A stretch of 64,000 nt of DNA from contig NZ_CP062260.1 in assembly GCF_014863545.1 (NCBI RefSeq), positions 1-64,000 on the forward strand, given 5' to 3'. The position numbers and the translations under genes were made by a program. Within the stretch, counting starts at the first letter, position 1, and the number at the start of each line of letters is the position of its first letter. Positions 8,265 to 16,156 of this stretch are shown piece after piece. The notes beneath the pieces are model-generated. The model had not been told where the DNA came from. It saw nothing but the letters and a program-made list of their open reading frames with translations, and did not search any database. The DNA comes from Paenibacillus sp. JNUCC32 (GTDB taxonomy: Bacteria; Bacillota; Bacilli; Paenibacillales; Paenibacillaceae).

Positions 8265-9238
8265 CCGCCGTATGGGTCATATGGGCGGCGGTGGCGCTGG
8301 ACCTGCTGATCGGAGATCCGAGATGGCTGCCGCATCCCGTCATCGGCATGGGGAAGGCGATCCGCCGGGTCGAAGGATGGATTCGCCAGCGGACGGTTTC
8401 CGCTCAGGGACTGAAGCGGGCGGGGATATTGCTGCCGGTGATCGTGGCCGGCGGCTCCTTCGTGCTGGCATGGCTGCTGCTGGAGCTGTGCGCAGCGATT
8501 CATCCTTGGCTTGCCTGGGGTGCGGAGATCGTTCTCATTGCGACTACGATTGCGATCAAGGGGCTGCGCGAGGCAGGATTGGAGGTCTACGGCCATCTTC
8601 GTTCCGGGAATATCGCCGAGGCCAGGCAAGCGCTAAGCATGGTGGTCGGGAGGGACACCGCTCATCTGGATGAGCCGGAAATTGTGCGGGGGACGGTGGA
8701 GACGGTTGCGGAAAATATCGTGGACGCGGTCATCGCTCCGCTGTTTTTTGCCCTGATCGGAGGGGCGCCGCTTGCGTTGGCCTACCGCGCCGTGAATACG
8801 CTGGATTCCATGGTCGGTTATAAAAACGAGAAGTACCTGCATGTAGGCTGGGCCTCCGCCCGGCTGGACGATCTCGCCAATTGGATACCGGCACGCCTGA
8901 CCGCCGGGCTGTTGACCATCGCGGCGGCGATGTTCTCGCTGCAGTGGAAACAAGCGATCAAGATGGTTAAACGAGATGCGCGTAAGCATCCCAGTCCGAA
9001 CAGCGGCTTCCCGGAATCGGCCGTTGCCGGTGCCTTGGGGATTCGCCTGGGAGGCGAAAATTCGTACCAAGGCGTGATCTCGTTCCGGGCTTACATGGGG
9101 GACCCCGACCGACCGCTCGAAGCGGAGGATATCCGGGTGACAAACCGTCTGCTTGTGGGCGTATCGGTTTTGTTTACGATGCTGGGCACCGCGGTGCTCG
9201 GACTTGCTGCCGCGGCAGGAGGAAGCCTATGGATATGA
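8261..9238 (+). CDS. cbiB: Adenosylcobinamide-phosphate synthase CbiB
   Basis: A 325-residue integral membrane protein of the CbiB/CobD(Pseudomonas) family. It starts with DLLIGDPRWLPHPVIGMG and contains ENIVDAVIAPLFFALIGG, YRAVNTLDSMVGYKNEKY and HPSPNSGFPESA, all hallmark segments. It attaches aminopropanol phosphate (from CobD) to adenosylcobyric acid at the membrane. The start overlaps cbiZ by four bases and the end overlaps the downstream phosphatase gene by ten bases. Confidence 0.93.
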   Translation: MTAVWVIWAAVALDLLIGDPRWLPHPVIGMGKAIRRVEGWIRQRTVSAQGLKRAGILLPVIVAGGSFVLAWLLLELCAAIHPWLAWGAEIVLIATTIAIKGLREAGLEVYGHLRSGNIAEARQALSMVVGRDTAHLDEPEIVRGTVETVAENIVDAVIAPLFFALIGGAPLALAYRAVNTLDSMVGYKNEKYLHVGWASARLDDLANWIPARLTAGLLTIAAAMFSLQWKQAIKMVKRDARKHPSPNSGFPESAVAGALGIRLGGENSYQGVISFRAYMGDPDRPLEAEDIRVTNRLLVGVSVLFTMLGTAVLGLAAAAGGSLWI

Positions 9239-9975
9239 GGATCAGCCTGCATCTGGTGCGTCACGGCCGCACGTTGTGGAACGAGGAGCGCCGTTATCTC
9301 GGCCATGAGGATCAGGGAATTCTGGCTGAGGGAAGGGAACAGCTCCTCCCGCTGCGGGAGGAACTTCGCTGCAGGCATTTTGTCCGGATCTATTGCAGCG
9401 ATCTCCTCCGCTGCCGGCAGACGCTCAATGTGATCTTATCGGATTCAAAAAGGGGTGCTGTTCCTGATGATGACATATTGGGCCAGTTTATGCCGGGCGT
9501 ACGATATGACCCGCGGCTGCGCGAACTGGATTTCGGGGATTGGGAAGGAAAGACCTACGAGGAGTTGAAGACGGATTCCCTCTACCGGCGCTGGATCGAT
9601 AACCCTGCGGAAGTTACGCCGCCCAGCGGGGAGAGCTGGGAAGCTTTCGGTTCCCGCGTCCAGGCCTTTTTGTCGGGATTGCATTTGGATGTGAAGGAAT
9701 TATTGCATATGGAGGAAGCTCCGGATCCCCTTTCGCAGGCAGAGGCAGAGGCTGAGGCAGAGGCAGAGGCCAGGCGTGGTGATGATGGCCGTGGAACGCT
9801 CGCTGAAGGAGTTGACGTGCTTGTGGTCACCCACGGCGGCGTTATTCGGGAGATGGCAGCGGCTACCGTGCCGGATACGGAATTCTGGGCGACGTCGGTT
9901 ATGCCGGGCGAGGTGCTCAAGCTGCAGCTGACATGGGACGGAGCGAGCTGGCGAGGCGTACGGTTAAGCGAATAA
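9229..9975 (+). CDS. cobC: Histidine phosphatase family protein, probable alpha-ribazole phosphatase
   Basis: A 248-residue phosphoglycerate mutase-like enzyme. It shows the catalytic LVRHGRTLWNE, LDFGDWEGKTYEEL (the E-W-G-K pattern common in CobC), and the late VVTHGGVIREM. By position in a cobalamin operon it should remove the 5' phosphate of alpha-ribazole-phosphate or adenosylcobalamin-5'-phosphate. Between the motifs, residues 170-182 form an Ala-Glu repeat encoded by GCAGAG hexamers (9736-9773), which enlarges the usual roughly 200-residue fold. The start overlaps cbiB. The exact substrate is inferred from context. Confidence 0.8.
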   Translation: MDMRISLHLVRHGRTLWNEERRYLGHEDQGILAEGREQLLPLREELRCRHFVRIYCSDLLRCRQTLNVILSDSKRGAVPDDDILGQFMPGVRYDPRLRELDFGDWEGKTYEELKTDSLYRRWIDNPAEVTPPSGESWEAFGSRVQAFLSGLHLDVKELLHMEEAPDPLSQAEAEAEAEAEARRGDDGRGTLAEGVDVLVVTHGGVIREMAAATVPDTEFWATSVMPGEVLKLQLTWDGASWRGVRLSE

Positions 9976-10060
9976 AACGAAAACGTATGATTTCGGTCGG
10001 AATAGGCGATAACGGGCTAAATCGGTGTCATGACGCAATCGAAACGCCCGAAACTTTCAG

Positions 10061-10089
10061 TTGTAAGGGGATGGTTTATCGCCTATAAT
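10061..10089 (+). promoter_or_regulatory. Candidate promoter of the riboswitch-btuFCD-cobTUS transcript
   Basis: TTGTAA (10061-10066), a 17-base spacer and TATAAT (10084-10089). The -10 overlaps the right arm of an 11-base perfect inverted repeat (10002-10012 with 10076-10086). Confidence 0.6.
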
Positions 10090-10149
10090 CTTGTGCAGAG
10101 AAACCATGCTTGGCCTATCATCCATAAATTCATATGATTTGCGAGGGTC

Positions 10150-10342
10150 CCGGACAGAGGGCGTTATTGTTTTCTGCCGGGTTAATAGGGAAGCCGGTGC
10201 AAGTCCGGCACGGTCCCGCCACTGTGAAGCAGGGACTTTTCCATATGCCACTGAGCCTTAGCGCTTGGGAAGGCGGAGAAGTCGTTACAACCTGCAAGTC
10301 AGGAGACCTGCCCTCAGCGAATGAAAGACGGTCCTTCGAGGA
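10150..10342 (+). ncRNA. Cobalamin riboswitch aptamer
   Basis: The AdoCbl aptamer core is clear: GTTAATAGGGAAGCCGGTGC, CGGTCCCGCCACTGTGAAGC and the B12 box AGTCAGGAGACCTGCC at 10298-10313. It lies in the untranslated leader of btuF. Immediately downstream are an antiterminator candidate (10345-10355 with 10432-10442) and an overlapping terminator. Binding of adenosylcobalamin would therefore be expected to end transcription before the uptake and nucleotide-loop genes. Confidence 0.95.
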
Positions 10343-10344
10343 GA

Positions 10345-10442
10345 GGATTACGTTTACCGGACGCATGGAGCCATGCGGACGGAAGTTTAAGGCGCCATCG
10401 TTGAACGGTTATCCCGGCGTCCTTATGATACAAACGTAATCC
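10345..10442 (+). promoter_or_regulatory. Antiterminator pairing of the cobalamin riboswitch
   Basis: GGATTACGTTT (10345-10355) is perfectly complementary to AAACGTAATCC (10432-10442). The right arm shares AATCC with the left arm of the terminator, so the two pairings exclude each other. The inner sequence can form smaller hairpins. Confidence 0.7.
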
Positions 10443-10475
10443 CTGAGTCCTTGTCATCGAGGAGTCGGGGATTTT
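10438..10475 (+). terminator. Riboswitch-controlled intrinsic terminator
   Basis: AATCCCTGAGTCC pairs with GGAGTCGGGGATT around a ten-base loop and is followed by a T-tract. It lies 110 bases before btuF. Confidence 0.85.
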
Positions 10476-10585
10476 TGCTTCTTAGGGTATGAAGATTGAA
10501 CGTTTCTTACCAGTTAAGGATCGGTCGAAGGAATTTAGACACGCCTGCGCCAGGTTCTCAATTATGTTTAGGGGGATTCCAAGAG

Positions 10586-11590
10586 ATGAAAGCATTAAAC
10601 AAAACATGGTCCGTACTTCTGGTAGCCATACTGATGGCCCTGGCCTTGATCGGCTGCGGCGGCGAAGAAGCAGCACCGAAGGATGCGACGCCGCCGGCAC
10701 AGCAGCAAGAGCAGAATAACGAAGCGCCGGCGGAATCGGCGGAAGAGCTTAAGACCACGTATCCGCTGACCGTCAAGGATTCAACGGGCGTGGAAATGAC
10801 GTTTGAGAAAGCGCCGACCAAGATTGCGTCCCTGACTCCGTCCGAGACGGAAAAACTGTTTGCATTGGGACTGGATGAGGAGATCGTTGGCGTATCCGAT
10901 AACGACGATTACCCCGAAGCGGCCAAATCCAAGCCTAAACTGGGCGGGTTCCAGGTGAATGAAGAGGCGATCATCGCAGCCGACGCCGATGTGGTATTCG
11001 CGGCTTCGATGAATGCCCAGAATGCCGAGAAATTGCGCGAGCTTGGCGTTACGCTGTTCGTCAACGATCCGAAAACCATCGATGCGGTGATGGAGAACAT
11101 CGAGCTGATCGGTCAAATTACGGACCGTCAAGCCGAGGCGAAAGCGGTCGTCGATCAGATGAAGCAGGAATTGGCTGCCGTTACGGAAGCCGTGAAATCC
11201 GTGAAGGATGAAGACAAGAAGAAAGTATACGTGGAGTTCTCTCCGGGATGGACCGTCGGCAAAGGCGAGTTCATGGATGAGATCATTACCGCAGCTGGCG
11301 GCGTCAATGCAGCCGGCGATGCGGAAGGCTGGTTCGAAATCAGCGAGGAGAACATCATCGCCGCGAACCCGGACGTTATTCTGTACACGGACGATGTGGT
11401 GGACGAAGCCACCAAGAAAACATTGGATCAGCTGATCAAGGAGCGCGGCGGCTGGGATCAGATCGAAGCCATCAAGAACGATCAGGTCATTTCCGTGGAT
11501 GCCAATCTGCTCAGCCGTCCGGGCCCGCGCGTGACGCAAGGACTGATGGAAGTGGCGAAGGCCGTTTATCCGGAATTGATGAATCCATGA
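10586..11590 (+). CDS. btuF: Cobalamin ABC transporter substrate-binding lipoprotein
   Basis: A 334-residue class-III periplasmic-binding-fold protein. The N-terminus MKALNKTWSVLLVAILMALA ends in a lipobox (LIGC), so it is a membrane-anchored lipoprotein in this Gram-positive-type cell. A short Ala/Glu/Gln linker follows, then IASLTPSETEKLFALGL and the helical-backbone fold of BtuF/FecB proteins. The cobalamin riboswitch upstream and the cobTUS genes downstream support a corrinoid ligand over siderophores. ATG 10586 is preferred because it alone yields the signal peptide. It overlaps btuC by four bases. Confidence 0.88.
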   Translation: MKALNKTWSVLLVAILMALALIGCGGEEAAPKDATPPAQQQEQNNEAPAESAEELKTTYPLTVKDSTGVEMTFEKAPTKIASLTPSETEKLFALGLDEEIVGVSDNDDYPEAAKSKPKLGGFQVNEEAIIAADADVVFAASMNAQNAEKLRELGVTLFVNDPKTIDAVMENIELIGQITDRQAEAKAVVDQMKQELAAVTEAVKSVKDEDKKKVYVEFSPGWTVGKGEFMDEIITAAGGVNAAGDAEGWFEISEENIIAANPDVILYTDDVVDEATKKTLDQLIKERGGWDQIEAIKNDQVISVDANLLSRPGPRVTQGLMEVAKAVYPELMNP

Positions 11591-12633
11591 GTAAAAAACT
11601 TGCAGGATTCGGTGCGGCCGGCCTGATCCTTTTACTGCTGACCTTGGTTGTCAGTCTCGGAATCGGCTCCGTTCACCTGCCTGTGAGAGAGATTGGAGCG
11701 ATGCTGCTGCACCGGCTGCCGGGAATCGGCGATTCCATCGTTCCAGGCTGGGAAGCTTCCTCCGAGCAAATCCTGATGAAGGTGAGATTGCCGCGGATCC
11801 TGCTCGGGATGCTTGTTGGAGCCTCCCTGGCGGTGGCCGGAGCCGCCTTTCAAGGCGTGCTTCGCAATCCGCTGGCGGATCCGTTTACGCTCGGTGTGTC
11901 CTCGGGTGCTGCGCTTGGCGCGGCATCCCTGATTTTTTTCGGAATGGAATATTCCTTTGCCGGAGGTTATACACTGCCGGTTGTAGCGTTTCTGACCGGA
12001 GCAGGCACCCTATGGGCCGTTTTGCTGCTGGCAAGGGATCAAGGAAAACTGCCGATCCATGGGCTCATCCTGTCCGGGGTGGTGATGCAGTCGTTTCTGG
12101 GCGCCGTCGTTTCGTTTCTGACGGTGATGTCCAAAGATACGGTGAACCAAATCCTGTACTGGACGATGGGAAGCCTGAGCATGCGCGGATGGTCGTATAC
12201 GGCCATCCTTTTCCCGTATTTTGCAGCGGGTTTCGTATATCTATGGAGCAGGTCGCGGGCGCTTAACATTTTGTCGCTCGGGGAACGGCAGGCCGCTCAT
12301 ATGGGATTGAATGTCGATCGTCTGAAGACCAGCGTGCTGATCGTCGCTACCCTGCTTGCCGCGGCAGCCGTATCGGTTTCCGGCGTGATCGGGTTCGTCG
12401 GGCTTGTAGTACCGCATATGATTCGGCTGATCACCGGCTCCGATTACCGCGTGATTGTTCCCCTGTCGGCGCTGGGCGGCGCGATTTTCATGGTTTGGTG
12501 CGATACGGCAGCACGCTCCGTCTTGGCGCCGACGGAAATCCCGCTCGGGGTGGTCACGGCATTCATAGGCGCTCCGTTCTTTGCTTATCTGCTGTACCGG
12601 AACAAAAAACGGCGCAGGGAGGGGTTATCATGA
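11587..12633 (+). CDS. btuC: Cobalamin ABC transporter permease
   Basis: A 348-residue FecCD-family permease with about ten membrane helices. Landmarks are VRLPRILLGMLVGASLAVAG, LRNPLADPFTLGVSSGAALG, and GFVGLVVPHMIRLITGSDYR, the last forming the loop that contacts the ATPase. It forms the membrane channel for substrate delivered by BtuF. Four-base overlaps on both sides indicate coupled translation. Substrate assignment rests on the riboswitch and neighbours. Confidence 0.9.
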   Translation: MSKKLAGFGAAGLILLLLTLVVSLGIGSVHLPVREIGAMLLHRLPGIGDSIVPGWEASSEQILMKVRLPRILLGMLVGASLAVAGAAFQGVLRNPLADPFTLGVSSGAALGAASLIFFGMEYSFAGGYTLPVVAFLTGAGTLWAVLLLARDQGKLPIHGLILSGVVMQSFLGAVVSFLTVMSKDTVNQILYWTMGSLSMRGWSYTAILFPYFAAGFVYLWSRSRALNILSLGERQAAHMGLNVDRLKTSVLIVATLLAAAAVSVSGVIGFVGLVVPHMIRLITGSDYRVIVPLSALGGAIFMVWCDTAARSVLAPTEIPLGVVTAFIGAPFFAYLLYRNKKRRREGLS

Positions 12634-13415
12634 TTACGGCCCAAGGGCTTGGCAAAGCCTATGGCAAGGCGTCGATTCTATCCGGGGTGGACCTTCACAT
12701 TGCCGAAGGGGAATGGTGGGGGATCATCGGACCGAACGGCAGCGGCAAGTCCACCCTCATGCAGCTGTTATCCGGCGTGGAGAGTCCTACGGAAGGAAGC
12801 GTGACGCTTCTGGGCAAGGAGCTTGGACGCTATAACCGGAAGGCACTGGCCCGAATCGTGGCGGTGCTGCAGCAGGAGGGACTCGACCCTACCGATTTTA
12901 CCGTCCGGGACGTGCTGGAGATGGGGCGATTCCCGTTCTTGAACTGGCTTGGCCGTGAGGATAAGGATGCGGCCCCGCTTATCGAGGCCGTTATTCGAAA
13001 GCTGGATCTGAACGGCCTGGAGGAGCGCCGGCTTACCGAGTTAAGCGGAGGACAGCGCCAGCGTGTCGCTTTGGGCAAGGTGATGGTCCAGGAGCCTTCG
13101 CTGCTCATGCTGGACGAACCGACGACCTATCTGGATATCCGCTATCAGCTTCAGTTCATGGATATGGTGGCGGAGTGGCGGAACTCGTCCGGCATAACGG
13201 TGATCAGCGTACTGCATGACCTCAATCTGGCGGCTCAATTCTGCGATAAGCTGCTGGTTCTGGATCAGGGACGGATCGCAGGGGCGGGCAAGCCGGAGGA
13301 CGTGCTGACGGCAGCGTATATCCGACGGATTTTCCGGGTGGAGCCCTCCATCGTGACCCATCCCGAGAATGGGGCTCCGCAGGTGCTGTTAACTGCGAAC
13401 AGCACCTGGACCTAA
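12630..13415 (+). CDS. btuD: Cobalamin ABC transporter ATP-binding protein
   Basis: A 261-residue ABC ATPase with Walker A GPNGSGKST, signature LSGGQRQRV, Walker B LLMLDEPT and H-loop VLHDLNLA. It energises BtuC. The ATG at 12630 overlaps the btuC stop; longer in-frame extensions would run into btuC and are rejected. It belongs to the FepC/BtuD subgroup of importer ATPases. Confidence 0.9.
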   Translation: MITAQGLGKAYGKASILSGVDLHIAEGEWWGIIGPNGSGKSTLMQLLSGVESPTEGSVTLLGKELGRYNRKALARIVAVLQQEGLDPTDFTVRDVLEMGRFPFLNWLGREDKDAAPLIEAVIRKLDLNGLEERRLTELSGGQRQRVALGKVMVQEPSLLMLDEPTTYLDIRYQLQFMDMVAEWRNSSGITVISVLHDLNLAAQFCDKLLVLDQGRIAGAGKPEDVLTAAYIRRIFRVEPSIVTHPENGAPQVLLTANSTWT

Positions 13416-13480
13416 AGCGGTGTTGCCGCAGGTTCAGCCGCGTTGTAAGATTTAGGAGCAAGAGGAAGGAGGCCGTTTCA

Positions 13481-14551
13481 TTGACGGATACACTCACAAG
13501 TCGTTTGAAGGGAATTACCGCTAACATTAAACCGCTGGATGCCGAAGCGCAGGCGGAAACCGGCGCCTATTTGGATACGTTAACGAAACCTCCGGGCAGT
13601 TTGGGCAAGCTGGAGTCGCTGGCGATCCAATTAGCGGGAATCACGGGGAAAATGAAGCCCTCGTTTACCAAAACATCCGTGGTTGTCATGGCTGGCGATC
13701 ATGGGGTGTGTGATGAAGGAATCAGCGCATTTCCGGCCGAGGTGACGCCCCAAATGGTGATGAACTTCCTGAATGGAGGGGCGGCCGTTAACGTGCTGGC
13801 CCGTCAAGCGGGGGCAGACGTTCATTGCGTGGATATCGGCGTAGCGACCGAGCTGACCCATGAGAGGCTCCTGTCCCGGAACATTGGCAGAGGAACCGCC
13901 AATATGGCCAAAGGACCCGCAATGACAAGGGAAGAAGCGCTGCAATCCGTAGTGACCGGAGCTGAGGTGGCGGCAGAGCTGGTTATACAAGGCACGCAGA
14001 TGTTCGTAACCGGAGAGATGGGCATCGGGAACACGACGCCAAGCGCGGCTATTTTCTCGGTTCTGTCCGGCAAGCAGCCATCCGAGGTTGTGGGACGAGG
14101 AACCGGCGTGACGGATGAACGGCTGAACCATAAGATTCGGGTTGTGGAACGGGCGATACAAGTCAATGCGCCTCATGCCGCCGACCCGCTCGACGTGCTG
14201 GCCAAAGTCGGGGGCTTCGAAATCGGCGGATTGGCCGGATTGATTCTGGGGGCGGCTGCTCATGGATGTCCTGTCATCATTGACGGATTCATATCCAGTG
14301 CCGCGGCGTTGGTTGCCAAATCGATCTGCCCGGATGCCCTTCCTTATATGATTGCTTCCCATGTTTCGCATGAACAGGCGCATGTTCTTCTGCTGAAAGA
14401 GCTGGGACTCCAGCCGATGCTTCAAATGGACATGCGTCTTGGCGAGGGGACGGGCGGTGTGCTGTGCCTTCATCTGGTCGAGGCGGCGTGCAGGATCGTG
14501 AACGAGATGGCGACGTTTGAGAGCGCCGGCATCAGCGGAGGAGCCGTATGA
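13481..14551 (+). CDS. cobT: Nicotinate-nucleotide--dimethylbenzimidazole phosphoribosyltransferase
   Basis: A 356-residue CobT. Conserved features are LTKPPGSLGKLE, VMAGDHGVCDEGISAFP, EMGIGNTTPSAA, GRGTGV and the C-terminal MRLGEGTGGVL with the catalytic glutamate. It makes alpha-ribazole phosphate from nicotinate mononucleotide and a lower-ligand base. TTG 13481 is the start, preceded by AAGGAGG. It overlaps cobU by four bases. It is the first assembly gene after the transporter on the riboswitch-controlled transcript. Confidence 0.95.
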   Translation: MTDTLTSRLKGITANIKPLDAEAQAETGAYLDTLTKPPGSLGKLESLAIQLAGITGKMKPSFTKTSVVVMAGDHGVCDEGISAFPAEVTPQMVMNFLNGGAAVNVLARQAGADVHCVDIGVATELTHERLLSRNIGRGTANMAKGPAMTREEALQSVVTGAEVAAELVIQGTQMFVTGEMGIGNTTPSAAIFSVLSGKQPSEVVGRGTGVTDERLNHKIRVVERAIQVNAPHAADPLDVLAKVGGFEIGGLAGLILGAAAHGCPVIIDGFISSAAALVAKSICPDALPYMIASHVSHEQAHVLLLKELGLQPMLQMDMRLGEGTGGVLCLHLVEAACRIVNEMATFESAGISGGAV

Positions 14552-15126
14552 GTCATCGTGGAAGCGTGTTGGTTACGGGCGGAGCGAGGAGCGGGAAGAG
14601 CTCGTTCGCGGAGAAGCTGTGCATGAAGCGCGCCGATTCCGGTACATATATAGCGACTGCGCAAGCCTATGACGATGAGATGCGGGAACGGATCCGTATT
14701 CATCAAGACCGCAGGCAGGATACAGCCTATGGTTGGCAGACGGTGGAGGAGCCTGTCGCTCTGCCCGAATTGCTCGAAACGCTCGGCCAGTCTGCCTCGG
14801 ACGCCCCTGCGGTGGTAGTGGATTGCCTGACGCTGTGGCTTACGAACGTGCTGCTGCAGGCCGAACCCGAAGGGACGGCCGTCATGGAAGAGCGGCTGGG
14901 GCTTCAAATCGGCAGGCTGGCAAGAGCGGTTCAGGTATACCCGGGCATGGTTATATTGGTAACAAACGAAGTGGGTTCAGGGATTGTACCCGAATATCCG
15001 CTGGGCCGGATTTATCGCGACTGGGCAGGGATCATGAATCAACGACTGGCCCAGGTCTGTGACGAGGTATTTCTGGTGACCGCGGGAATTCCAATGGAAA
15101 TCAAGAGCAGGGAGTATCGGATATGA
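14548..15126 (+). CDS. cobU: Adenosylcobinamide kinase/guanylyltransferase
   Basis: A 192-residue bifunctional CobU. The P-loop GGARSGKSSFAE is near the N-terminus, RIRIHQDRR contains the histidine that is guanylylated in the family, and VDCLTLWLTN and TNEVGSGIVPEYPLGRIYRD are family-specific. It phosphorylates adenosylcobinamide and activates it with GTP. Four-base overlaps with cobT and cobS show a tightly packed operon. Confidence 0.95.
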   Translation: MSHRGSVLVTGGARSGKSSFAEKLCMKRADSGTYIATAQAYDDEMRERIRIHQDRRQDTAYGWQTVEEPVALPELLETLGQSASDAPAVVVDCLTLWLTNVLLQAEPEGTAVMEERLGLQIGRLARAVQVYPGMVILVTNEVGSGIVPEYPLGRIYRDWAGIMNQRLAQVCDEVFLVTAGIPMEIKSREYRI

Positions 15127-15944
15127 GCAAGATGATCGAAGCGGCTGCGGCCGCTTTTCAATTTTTATCGAGGCTTCCCGTGCGGAGGGAAATTCCCTTT
15201 ACACCCGAAGTTCAACAGCGGAGCGTCGTTTTTTATCCTTTCGTAGGGGCAGTCATAGGTGCTATCGTTGCCGTATTGGGACTGGGCTTAAGCTTTGTGC
15301 TGCCTTCCTTTCCAGCTGCCGTCATCCTGCTGGCTGCATGGGTAGCGTTAACCGGAGGGCTTCATCTCGATGGCTGGATGGACAGTGCGGATGCGCTGCT
15401 GAGCCATCGGTCGCGCGAACGAATGCTTGAAATTATGAAGGATAGCCGGGTAGGCGCGATGGGGGTCATGGCCTGCATGCTGCTGCTCCTTCTGAAAGCT
15501 TCCTTAATCATGTCCGTTTGGGATTTGTCTGAGGGGGTATGGAAGCAAGAAGCGTGGCTGCTGGTGCTCGCTCCGGTCTGGAGCCGCTGGTTTATGGTCC
15601 ACGCCATGTATCGATGGCCGATGGCACGGGGAAGCGAGGGGCTGGCAGCTTTGTTTCACGGACTGTCCGTTAGAAGGAGGTCGCTGGCAGGCATAGTCGC
15701 GATCCTGTTAACGCTGGTCGTCATAGGCCTTCTCTGGTGCACGACAAGCACACTGGATCTTGCGGCGATCGGAATCGGAGGGATCCTCGTCATCCCGTTG
15801 GCAGCCTGGGCCGTTGGAAGTTTGACGGCCGAACGGATGAGCCGAAGACTCGGGGGATTGACGGGAGATACCTATGGGGCGTTGAATGAATGGATTGAAA
15901 CGATTGTGTTAATTTTGGTAGTTCTCCTTTTGAAGTTTACATGA
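15123..15944 (+). CDS. cobS: Adenosylcobinamide-GDP ribazoletransferase (cobalamin synthase)
   Basis: A 273-residue polytopic membrane protein. FLSRLPV, GGLHLDGWMDSADALLSHRSRERMLEIMKDSRVG (residues about 78-112) and GGLTGDTYGALNEWIE are CobS signatures, with the aspartates coordinating Mg2+. It joins adenosylcobinamide-GDP with alpha-ribazole phosphate at the membrane. Last gene of the riboswitch operon; no clear intrinsic terminator is visible before the tcyP region. Confidence 0.94.
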   Translation: MSKMIEAAAAAFQFLSRLPVRREIPFTPEVQQRSVVFYPFVGAVIGAIVAVLGLGLSFVLPSFPAAVILLAAWVALTGGLHLDGWMDSADALLSHRSRERMLEIMKDSRVGAMGVMACMLLLLLKASLIMSVWDLSEGVWKQEAWLLVLAPVWSRWFMVHAMYRWPMARGSEGLAALFHGLSVRRRSLAGIVAILLTLVVIGLLWCTTSTLDLAAIGIGGILVIPLAAWAVGSLTAERMSRRLGGLTGDTYGALNEWIETIVLILVVLLLKFT

Positions 15945-16156
15945 TATGATAGTAGAGCAATGCGGTGGTATTCCGATCAACATAGTCGACATAATTCACG
16001 TCAACAGAAAAATAACGTTTTTGACAGGAATTTTCTCAAACGGGTAATGATATGTTTAGAGTGGGCTATGAAATGGATATGAATACATACTAGCGCACTT
16101 ATGACATGAGGATGACGCAGTATATCCTTATTTATAGAATGGGAGGAATCATTAGG

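Noticed and set aside
10496..10585. Upstream start of the BtuF gene
   Set aside because: It would place 30 non-signal residues before the lipoprotein signal peptide.
12495..12629. Upstream extension of the ATPase gene btuD into btuC
   Set aside because: Overlaps the permease gene by 135 bases; the ATGA overlap at 12630 is the usual arrangement.
16010..16040. CodY-like box (AATTTTCT..AAA) before tcyP
   Set aside because: Only about 11 of 15 positions match by eye; too weak to call.
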